Source of the DNA: an uncultured Gammaproteobacteria bacterium
GTDB lineage: Bacteria; Pseudomonadota; Gammaproteobacteria; Arenicellales; Poriferihabitantaceae
Length of the DNA stretch: 12,646 nucleotides
NCBI GenBank assembly: GCA_938021685.1
Contig: CALIFM010000189.1
Location: 1-12,646 of the forward strand
Direction: 5' to 3'
Shown: one piece after another, positions 1 to 6,831 of the stretch
Layout: every line of letters begins with the position of its first letter
Position numbering within the stretch: the stretch's first letter is position 1
Position numbers and translations under genes: made by a program
The notes under the pieces: model-generated
The model's database searches: none
The model's input: only the letters and a program-made list of their open reading frames with translations
What the model was told of the DNA's origin: nothing

Positions 1-1
1 T

Positions 2-3000
2 ATTGAACTGATTGCTCTCATTGGCTTTGCCTATGTGTGTAGCTTGTTCTTTATTGCTTATCGGGGTGACAAAAACCTTAATCGCTTGTTTTTGAAAAAC
101 AAAGCAGTGGTATATAGCTTGTCTTTGGCTGTGTATTGCTCGTCGTGGACATTTTTTGGTGCGGTTGGCAACGCCACACGCAATGGCTGGGATTACTTTG
201 CGATTTACTTAGGCCCCATCATATTATTTTTGTTCGGTCATCGCCTCATCAGCCGCATTATCATCACCAGCAAAAAGTACAACATTACCTCAGTGTCTGA
301 CTTTATATCCTCGCGCTTCGGGAAAAGCCGCAATGTTGCGGTATTGGTCACGCTGATTGCCACCATCGGCTCATTACCTTACATTTCTTTGCAGTTGCAA
401 GCCATATCGATGTCATTCCACGCTCTCACTGAGCCTTCAATACCACTAAGATCACACAGTACAAGCTTATTTAGCGACACGGCATTTTACGGCGCGGTGC
501 TACTGGCAGTATTCTCGATTTTATTCGGCACTCGTCATCTAAGCGCAACCGAGCATCACCGCGGCATGATCCATGCAATTGCGTTTGAGTCTATTATCAA
601 ACTGATAGCCATTTTATTTATCGCCATCTTTGCCACCTCAGTACTGCTAGCTAATAACGATTTTACACAGCTCTCGCAGCTGCCACTTGGATTGATTCAA
701 AAGCCCGAAAGCGCTTATGACATTGACTTCATGGTGCAATTATTGCTCAGCATGGGCGCTATTATCTTGCTACCACGTCAATTTCAAGTCACCGTAGTTG
801 AAGCCGATGGCCATGAAGCGATGCGCACTGCACGCTGGTTGTTGCCCTTGTATTTATTCATTATTAGTTTAGTGGTTGTGCCCATTGCAATGGCAGGCGT
901 CGCCTCATTATCGGGTAATGCGCATTCCGATTTATTTGTGCTGAACCTGCCTTTACAAGGTCAGAATTATTCCTTGGCTACCTTTGCCTTCATTGGGGGT
1001 CTATCAGCAGCCACGGGGATGGTCATTGTTGGTTCCATCAGCTTAAGCACCATGATTTGTAACGACATCGTAATGCCGATGTTGATTCGAATTAAAAAAT
1101 TCGACATTCTCAGTCACCCTAATTTAACGCAAATCATTCTCAAAATTCGTCGTGCGTCGATCTTGCTATTGATGATTGCATCCTATGGCTTTTATCGCTT
1201 GTCCAGTAATCAACAAGGTTTAGCCAATATGGGATTGCTATCATTCGCTGCCATTATGCAATTGGCGCCTGCAATGATCGCGGCTTTATTTTGGCAACGT
1301 GCTAACCAAAAAGGCGTGGTACTGGGCTTAATTACCGGGTTTTTAGTGTGGGCATACTGCTTGCTGTTACCTAACTTTGTGGACGCCCATGCGCTTGACA
1401 CCGCCTTTACTACGTTTACATGGCTACATCCGCAGCACTTATTCAACTTAGGGCAGTTATCACCGTTATCACATGGTGTGATTTGGAGCTTACTTTTAAA
1501 CACAATGGCCTTAATTTTTGGCTCACTGTATGCCACACCGACCTTACTTGATAAAATTCAAGCCAGCCTGTTTACGCGCTTAACGCCCAAGCAGTATGGC
1601 TTGGTACAGCGCGATATCAGCCATCAGCTGGCCACTGTAGCCAAGGCTCGGGAACTAGCTGAAAGTATTTTAGGCGCACCCAAAGCAGCCGCTTTGTTCA
1701 ACACCATCGAAAGCAAGCGCAAAGCACCCCTACAAAACGGCAACCCCATCGATCGCGGCATGATTGAAGAACTTGAAAAATCCATTGCCAGTGTTATTGG
1801 TGCTTCGTCGGCAAGCCACATCATCACCACACAATTGTTAGGAGAAAATGTCAGCGCAGAAGACTTATTCCTAATGATGGATGAAACCAGCCAAGCGCTG
1901 CAATTTAATCAAGAAATATTAAGCGCTAGCTTTGAAAACATTCGCCAAGGCATTTGCGTGGTAGACAAAGACTTGCAATTAGTTGCGTGGAATAGCCGCT
2001 TTAAAAATCTATTCAATTGCCCTGCCAAGCTGCTGCAAGTAGGCGCACCGATCGAGAAGCTACTGGCTCATATTGAAAACAAGGTCGAGCCAGACAATAC
2101 AGCCATGCATACCCTAATCGCCGAGCAGCTTAGCTGTTATCAGTCGGGCGAAACCCATACTTCCGAAGCTTGGTATTCACCCAACACTTGTATTCAAATC
2201 CAAGGCAATGCCATCCCCAGCGGCGGCTATGTCAGTAGCTATACCGACATCACTGAGCAAAAACTTGTAGAACAAGCACTACGCTCCAGCGAACAAAAAA
2301 TTCGCTTGTACACCAACAACTTGCCATTGATGCTGAGCTTTGTAGGCAAAGATGGCGGCTTATTGTTTGCTAACAAGGCCTATTCTCAGTTTTTACAAAA
2401 CGCTAGCAGCAATGATGACGCTCAAAATATTGTGACAATTTTTGAGCCAGACTCACAGCGGCAGTGCGTGGCTAATGCAAAATTAGCTCTACAAGGGCAA
2501 GCGATGCAATTTAAAGCCACCCTGCGTGATAACAAGCAACAAGCTGCACACTATCAAATCAACTACATTCCACAAATTGATGAAACAGGCGATGTAGAGG
2601 GTTATTTCTCTATTTATCAAAACATCACCCAAAATGTATTGGCTGAAGATATTTTGAAACAAACCAACGAAGACCTAGAAGAACGAGTGCAAGCGCGGAC
2701 GCGCGATTTAGAGGCTCTGAATCAACAGCTGCAAACAGAGAACACAACTAGCCGTCAGCTTTCTCAAAAGCTCGAAGAAGTGACCAAAAGTAAAACACGC
2801 TTTTTGGCCGCCGCCAGTCATGATCTCCTACAACCAATCAATGCAGCACGTTTGTTCACCCACAGCATGATGGACAATAAAGCCGACAAAAGCGCTAGAG
2901 TGGACTCCATTCTGAATAAGATTGATAGCTCTTTAGTAAGCGCCGACCAATTACTGCGCGCTTTGTTGGATATCTCAAAATTAGATGCTGGCTCACTTAC

Positions 3001-3904
3001 TCCAGAAATCACCCGCTTCGACATCGGCGAGCTGTTGGCCGAGCTAAAAAGTGAAATGACCCCTTTTGCGCAAAAGAAGGGTATTCAACTGCGCTTCGTT
3101 CATACCGACATGCGGGTTGAATCAGACCGTGCCTTATTGCGCTCGGTCCTGCAAAATCTGATTTCCAACGCACTGCGCTATACGCGCTCTGGCCGCATTT
3201 TAGTCGGAGCACGCCGCCAAAGAAAACATATTAAGCTGCAGGTGATCGACACTGGCATTGGTATTAAAAAATCTGATTTAAACAACATTTTCACCGAGTT
3301 TCACCGTATCAATCCCAGCAATAATAATCAAGAAGAACAAGGCTTGGGCTTGGGTTTAGCAATCACAAAACGGGTCAGCCAAATTTTAAAACATGATATT
3401 AGCGTGCAGTCTGAATTTGGTAAAGGCAGTGCCTTTAGTGTTACCGTGCCGCGCGTCTTAGGCAAGGTGGTTGAGCTGCCGCAGCAAAGCAGCTGGACAC
3501 CCGCCAATAAATTAAAAGGTTTACGGGTCTTGTATCTTGAAAACTCGCCGCAAGTTATGCAAGCAGCTAAGGCCTTATTGACCAGTTGGCAATGCGAAGC
3601 AACTTGCTGTCAGACTTATGCTGCTGCAGTAGAGGCGTACCAAAGCCAAGAGATTGACGTGGTGATAGCTGATTATCGTTTAGACGAAGCGGAAACAGGC
3701 CTTGATTTCTTAATGCAATTGAATCAGTCAACTCAACATTTATCGGGCATTTTAGTCACCGCCGAGCAAGACCCTGCAATAAAGACTGCAACCCATGATG
3801 CGGGGTTTTTCTTTTTAGCCAAGCCTGTCGACCCTGCTGCCTTAAAGAATATTTTGGTGCGCCTCGGCAATGTACCAAACAAACGCCTAGCTAAACAAGC
3901 TTAG
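2..3904 (+). CDS. crbS: SSS-domain hybrid sensor histidine kinase, CrbS/MxtR type (5' end missing)
   Basis: A membrane-bound hybrid sensor kinase that, in characterised relatives, works with CrbR to switch on acetyl-CoA synthetase. The frame is open from base 2, and the first visible residues already form a membrane helix, so only a short N-terminus is missing; 1300 residues are visible. Domain order by base position: sodium:solute symporter (SLC5)-like multi-helix domain about 2-1560, including the family-typical YCSSWTFFGAVG (about 134-169); STAC-like linker about 1570-1860; two PAS-like segments about 1900-2260 and 2290-2640; coiled coil about 2640-2800; DHp with AASHDLLQP, phosphoacceptor His at 2819-2821; HATPase with N-box Asn at 3167-3169, DTGIGI from 3248 and GLGLGL from 3341; receiver about 3520-3880 with Asp at 3671-3673 and Lys at 3821-3823. 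All kinase motifs are intact. The receiver acidic pair is Glu-Asn (3539-3544). The gene converges on the regulator, and acs lies beyond. The family is secure; the CrbS name rests on architecture plus the neighbouring regulator and acs. Confidence 0.9.
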   Translation: MELIALIGFAYVCSLFFIAYRGDKNLNRLFLKNKAVVYSLSLAVYCSSWTFFGAVGNATRNGWDYFAIYLGPIILFLFGHRLISRIIITSKKYNITSVSDFISSRFGKSRNVAVLVTLIATIGSLPYISLQLQAISMSFHALTEPSIPLRSHSTSLFSDTAFYGAVLLAVFSILFGTRHLSATEHHRGMIHAIAFESIIKLIAILFIAIFATSVLLANNDFTQLSQLPLGLIQKPESAYDIDFMVQLLLSMGAIILLPRQFQVTVVEADGHEAMRTARWLLPLYLFIISLVVVPIAMAGVASLSGNAHSDLFVLNLPLQGQNYSLATFAFIGGLSAATGMVIVGSISLSTMICNDIVMPMLIRIKKFDILSHPNLTQIILKIRRASILLLMIASYGFYRLSSNQQGLANMGLLSFAAIMQLAPAMIAALFWQRANQKGVVLGLITGFLVWAYCLLLPNFVDAHALDTAFTTFTWLHPQHLFNLGQLSPLSHGVIWSLLLNTMALIFGSLYATPTLLDKIQASLFTRLTPKQYGLVQRDISHQLATVAKARELAESILGAPKAAALFNTIESKRKAPLQNGNPIDRGMIEELEKSIASVIGASSASHIITTQLLGENVSAEDLFLMMDETSQALQFNQEILSASFENIRQGICVVDKDLQLVAWNSRFKNLFNCPAKLLQVGAPIEKLLAHIENKVEPDNTAMHTLIAEQLSCYQSGETHTSEAWYSPNTCIQIQGNAIPSGGYVSSYTDITEQKLVEQALRSSEQKIRLYTNNLPLMLSFVGKDGGLLFANKAYSQFLQNASSNDDAQNIVTIFEPDSQRQCVANAKLALQGQAMQFKATLRDNKQQAAHYQINYIPQIDETGDVEGYFSIYQNITQNVLAEDILKQTNEDLEERVQARTRDLEALNQQLQTENTTSRQLSQKLEEVTKSKTRFLAAASHDLLQPINAARLFTHSMMDNKADKSARVDSILNKIDSSLVSADQLLRALLDISKLDAGSLTPEITRFDIGELLAELKSEMTPFAQKKGIQLRFVHTDMRVESDRALLRSVLQNLISNALRYTRSGRILVGARRQRKHIKLQVIDTGIGIKKSDLNNIFTEFHRINPSNNNQEEQGLGLGLAITKRVSQILKHDISVQSEFGKGSAFSVTVPRVLGKVVELPQQSSWTPANKLKGLRVLYLENSPQVMQAAKALLTSWQCEATCCQTYAAAVEAYQSQEIDVVIADYRLDEAETGLDFLMQLNQSTQHLSGILVTAEQDPAIKTATHDAGFFFLAKPVDPAALKNILVRLGNVPNKRLAKQA

Positions 3905-4566
3905 TTAGTTACTGGCTTTAACTCGGTTGGTGTTAATTCACTCAAAGTGCGTGCCATCAGCACCGCTTGAGTACGAGTGCGTACATCTAACTTCTTATAG
4001 ATGGATGTGATATGTGCTTTGACCGTTGCCTCGGTGATGCTCATCTCATAAGCGATCTGCTTGTTCATTTGCCCTTCGCACAAGAAGTAAAATACCCGTA
4101 ATTGCGCTGGAGTGAGGCTAGAAACTTTAGCAATATTGTCCAGTTCTGTTTGCTCCGCTTCCGTTACATTATTACGCACCTTCTGCGGCACAAACACTTC
4201 ACCGGCATTGACCGCTTCGATGGTTTCACGGATTTCACCCAAACTAGCTGATTTAAAGATATATGCCGATGCCCCTGCCTGAATACAAGCACGCACGGTG
4301 GCACTATCCTCAGTGGCCGACACCACAATAATCGGCAACTGCGGGTACATGCCTTTAATCATCATCAAGCCTGTTAAGCCTTCGGTATCGGGCATTTTTA
4401 AATCCAGCAACAGCAAGGTGATGGGCTCTTGCTCTAACAGCGCTTTGGTTTCGCTTAAGGACTCAAGCTCTACGATGTTTGCTTCATCAAACAACGGCGT
4501 CACCGTTTCACGCAGCGCTTGGCGAAACAAAGGATGGTCGTCAGCGATAATGATGGTGTTGCTCAT
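3901..4566 (-). CDS. crbR: NarL/FixJ-family response regulator, CrbR/ErdR type
   Basis: A 221-residue two-component regulator that very likely receives phosphate from the adjacent kinase and activates acs. The N-terminal receiver (about residues 3-120) has the acidic pair D9-D10, phosphoacceptor D55 in LLLDLKMPD, switch S83 and K105. A LuxR-type helix-turn-helix follows at about 150-210 (SLTPAQLRVFYFLCEG, then the recognition helix region EATVKAHITSIYKKL). Length and spacing are normal for NarL proteins. The TAA stop shares four bases (3901-3904) with the TAG stop of the kinase gene, so the genes are convergent with no room for a terminator. No Shine-Dalgarno sequence is visible before the ATG at 4566-4564, but the start matches the usual receiver N-terminus. 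A perfect TATAAT lies about 30 bases upstream. It is divergent from acs across 214 bases, so a site there could serve both genes. The class is certain; CrbR identity is inferred from the flanking genes. Confidence 0.9.
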   Translation of the reverse strand: MSNTIIIADDHPLFRQALRETVTPLFDEANIVELESLSETKALLEQEPITLLLLDLKMPDTEGLTGLMMIKGMYPQLPIIVVSATEDSATVRACIQAGASAYIFKSASLGEIRETIEAVNAGEVFVPQKVRNNVTEAEQTELDNIAKVSSLTPAQLRVFYFLCEGQMNKQIAYEMSITEATVKAHITSIYKKLDVRTRTQAVLMARTLSELTPTELKPVTN

Positions 4567-4596
4567 ACTGTTTTATTAACCGTGCATTGTTGCCAG

Positions 4597-4625
4597 ATTA
4601 TAGTTTGCCATTATTGGAACCTTAA
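4597..4625 (-). promoter_or_regulatory. Candidate crbR promoter
   Basis: On the minus strand a perfect TATAAT (4602-4597) sits 17 bases downstream of a weak -35, TTAAGG (4625-4620, 3 of 6 matches). The start of transcription would fall roughly 25 bases before the crbR ATG. The -10 is convincing and the -35 is poor, which would fit an activated or low-level promoter. This is a prediction from consensus matching only. Confidence 0.4.
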
Positions 4626-4651
4626 TCATAAACAATTTGCAGCTACGGCGT

Positions 4652-4674
4652 TTTAGACTTTCGTCGCATTTAGA
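4652..4674 (+). repeat. TTTAGA direct repeat, 17-base period, upstream of acs
   Basis: TTTAGA occurs at 4652-4657 and again at 4669-4674, one start 17 bases after the other, in the crbR-acs divergent region. The second copy coincides with the proposed acs -35 box. Repeats near an activated promoter can be regulator half-sites, so these are candidate CrbR contacts, but I do not know the CrbR consensus well enough to match it, and six bases repeated twice in AT-rich DNA can occur by chance. Confidence 0.3.
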
Positions 4675-4697
4675 GTACACTTAGCTTTACCTAAAAT
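4669..4697 (+). promoter_or_regulatory. Candidate acs promoter
   Basis: TTTAGA (4669-4674, 4 of 6 to TTGACA) is followed after 17 bases by TAAAAT (4692-4697, 5 of 6 to TATAAT). Transcription would begin near 4704 and give a 5' leader of about 77 bases. In characterised species acs is activated by CrbR and often by a cAMP receptor protein; I see no clear CRP palindrome here. A second, weaker -10-like TACACT lies at 4676-4681. Confidence 0.4.
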
Positions 4698-4780
4698 GCT
4701 TAAATCAAATTTAATTAGCATCAAAACAATAAGCCAACACACATGTTGCGCTGTATACGCTATCAATAGGAGCCAAAACC

Positions 4781-6721
4781 ATGTCTGATAAATACCCCGT
4801 TTCTGCCGATATTGCCCGCACCGCCCACGTCAATGCTAAGCAATATGCCGATCTGTATAAACAATCTATTGATGACCCCGCTGCTTTCTGGGCCGAGCAG
4901 GCCGACCAATATATCAGCTGGTCAAAGCCATGGGACACGGTGGTAGACTGGAGCTTTGACCAAGACGATTTACATATCGAATGGTTTAAAGGCGCAACAT
5001 TGAATGTCTCTTATAATTGTCTTGACCGGCACCTAGCCACTCGCGGCGACCAAACAGCGATTATCTGGGAAAGCGATGACCCGAATGTAGATGAGAAGAT
5101 CACTTACAAGCAGCTGCATAAAGAAGTATGTCAGCTTGCAAATGTACTGCTAGGACGTGGCGTTAAAAAAGGTGACCGCGTATCCATCTATATGCCGATG
5201 GTGCCGCAAGCAGCGGTGGCAATGTTGGCCTGCACTCGCATCGGCGCAGTGCATTCGATTGTATTTGGCGGCTTTTCTCCCGAAGCCTTGGCTAGCCGTA
5301 TCAAAGACTCCGACTGTCAAGTACTGATCACAGCCGACCAATCAATCCGCGGTGGTAAGCGTATCCCACTCAAAGACAATGCCGACACCGCGCTTGAAAG
5401 TTGCCCTAATGTACACACCTGCGTGGTGGTCAAGCACGGCGGCGATGCCGTAGCATGGGATGACAAGCGCGATGTATGGTATCAAGAAGCAGTGGCCGCT
5501 GCTTCGACCGATTGTGAGCCGGTAGAGATGAATGCAGAAGACCCGCTATTCATCCTCTACACCTCAGGCTCCACCGGTCAACCCAAAGGCGTATTGCACA
5601 CCACTGGCGGCTATATGGTGCAAGCGGCCATGACCCACAAGCTGGTATTTGATTATAAAGATGGCGAAGTATATTGGTGTACTGCCGATGTGGGCTGGGT
5701 AACGGGCCATACCTATATCGTATACGGCCCCTTGGCTAATGGCGCCACCACCCTGATGTTCGAGGGCATTCCTACCTATCCCGATATTTCACGCTTTTGG
5801 CAAATCTGCGACAAGCACCAAGTAGCTAGCTTTTACACCGCGCCGACGGCAATTCGTTCACTGATGGGCGCAGGTGACGAGCCAGTAAAGAAAACCTCAC
5901 GCAGCTCCTTGCGCTTGCTGGGCACAGTGGGCGAGCCGATCAACCCAGAAGCTTGGGAGTGGTATCACAAGGTCGTCGGCGATGGCCGCTGCCCGATTGT
6001 AGATACTTGGTGGCAAACCGAAACTGGCGCCCACATGATGACCCCGTTGCCAGGCGCAACCGAGCTAAAGCCCGGCTCAGCCTGTGTGCCATTTTTTGGC
6101 GTACAACCCTGCTTGCTGGACGATGAAGGTAAAGAGATTGAAGGCAATCCAGCTTCAGGCAATCTTGCCATTAAGCATCCCTGGCCTAGTCAGATGCGCA
6201 CAGTATATGGTGACCACAAGCGCTTTTATGAAACTTACTTTGCGATGTTTAAAGGCTATTACTTCACTGGCGACGGCGCACGCCGTGATGAAGATGGCTA
6301 TTACTGGATCACTGGTCGCGTAGACGATGTGCTGAACATCTCTGGCCATCGCTTGGGCACAGCCGAGATTGAATCAGCGCTGGTGCTACACAAAGACGTA
6401 GCAGAGGCTGCTGTAGTAGGTTATCCACACGAACTGACCGGCCAAGGTATTTATGCCTATGTCACCCCAATGTCTGGTATAGAAGCCACCGACGAAATGA
6501 TTACTGAGTTAGTCGCTTTGGTGCGCAAAGAAATCGGCCCGATTGCCAAAGTAAATATTATCCAATGGGCACCGGGTCTGCCAAAAACACGGTCAGGTAA
6601 AATCATGCGCCGCATTTTGCGCAAAATCGCCGCCAACGAAGTGACCGAACTGGGCGACACTTCAACCTTGGCCGATCCAAGCGTGGTGGAAGAGCTAATC
6701 AGTAATCGCAAGAATACCTAA
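4781..6721 (+). CDS. acsA: Acetyl-CoA synthetase (AMP-forming)
   Basis: Activates acetate with ATP and coenzyme A to acetyl-CoA, AMP and pyrophosphate in the cytoplasm; this is the high-affinity route for acetate uptake. At 646 residues it is normal for Acs (about 650). Visible ANL-superfamily motifs: the ATP-binding loop YTSGSTGQPKG at 260-270, TWWQTETG at 409-416 with the tryptophans that shape the small acetate pocket, YFTGDGARRDEDGYYWITGR at about 494-513 with the hinge region following, GHRLGTAEIE at 522-531, and PKTRSGKIMRR at 601-611. K607 there is the catalytic lysine that protein acetyltransferases modify in Salmonella Acs (K609). The start is supported by AGGAG at 4768-4772, eight bases before ATG, and by a family-typical N-terminus. 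The gene is divergent from the CrbR-type regulator, consistent with control by the adjacent two-component system. Tandem hairpins follow the stop. Confidence 0.97.
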   Translation: MSDKYPVSADIARTAHVNAKQYADLYKQSIDDPAAFWAEQADQYISWSKPWDTVVDWSFDQDDLHIEWFKGATLNVSYNCLDRHLATRGDQTAIIWESDDPNVDEKITYKQLHKEVCQLANVLLGRGVKKGDRVSIYMPMVPQAAVAMLACTRIGAVHSIVFGGFSPEALASRIKDSDCQVLITADQSIRGGKRIPLKDNADTALESCPNVHTCVVVKHGGDAVAWDDKRDVWYQEAVAAASTDCEPVEMNAEDPLFILYTSGSTGQPKGVLHTTGGYMVQAAMTHKLVFDYKDGEVYWCTADVGWVTGHTYIVYGPLANGATTLMFEGIPTYPDISRFWQICDKHQVASFYTAPTAIRSLMGAGDEPVKKTSRSSLRLLGTVGEPINPEAWEWYHKVVGDGRCPIVDTWWQTETGAHMMTPLPGATELKPGSACVPFFGVQPCLLDDEGKEIEGNPASGNLAIKHPWPSQMRTVYGDHKRFYETYFAMFKGYYFTGDGARRDEDGYYWITGRVDDVLNISGHRLGTAEIESALVLHKDVAEAAVVGYPHELTGQGIYAYVTPMSGIEATDEMITELVALVRKEIGPIAKVNIIQWAPGLPKTRSGKIMRRILRKIAANEVTELGDTSTLADPSVVEELISNRKNT

Positions 6722-6724
6722 AGT

Positions 6725-6739
6725 ACCTATGACATAGGT
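6725..6739 (+). other. Hairpin 1 after acs (ACCTAT-GAC-ATAGGT)
   Basis: A perfect 6-base stem (6725-6730 with 6734-6739) and a GAC loop begin three bases after the acs stop codon. It shares bases 6738-6739 with the right-hand hairpin, so the two cannot both form fully. It has no T-tract of its own. Confidence 0.4.
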
Positions 6740-6758
6740 GTGCCTTGACAAGGCACAC
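6738..6758 (+). terminator. Hairpin 2 after acs, possible terminator or 3'-end stabiliser
   Basis: A perfect 9-base stem, GTGTGCCTT (6738-6746) with AAGGCACAC (6750-6758), closes a GAC loop; G6737-T6759 wobble, A6736-T6760 and T6735-A6761 can extend it. Only TTAAG follows, so the T-tract of a classic intrinsic terminator is absent. It may mark the 3' end of the acs message (RNase barrier or Rho-assisted end) or act weakly. The position between two same-strand genes fits a transcript boundary. Confidence 0.5.
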
Positions 6759-6785
6759 TTAAGCCAAGCATCTTTCAGTTGAGTG

Positions 6786-6814
6786 TTGATTTAAGCTAAA
6801 GTTGCTTACATAAC
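6786..6814 (+). promoter_or_regulatory. Candidate promoter of the SHMT-like gene
   Basis: TTGATT (6786-6791, 4 of 6) and CATAAC (6809-6814, 4 of 6) are separated by 17 bases, which would start transcription roughly ten bases before the ATG. Given the hairpins upstream a separate promoter is expected, but this match is modest. Confidence 0.27.
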
Positions 6815-6831
6815 ATCATCGAGAAAGTATT

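Noticed and set aside
1210..1536. 108-codon minus-strand reading frame inside the kinase gene
   Set aside because: Antisense to the well-supported SSS domain; cysteine-rich, no family resemblance, no ribosome site.
4298..4579. 93-codon plus-strand reading frame opposite the regulator gene
   Set aside because: It lies almost wholly antisense to the response regulator, has no recognisable domain, and its composition follows from the regulator's codon pattern.
4753..4760. TATAC sequence near 4754 as the acs -10
   Set aside because: A start from it would fall on or beside the AGGAG ribosome site, leaving almost no leader; TTTAGA-17-TAAAAT further upstream fits better.
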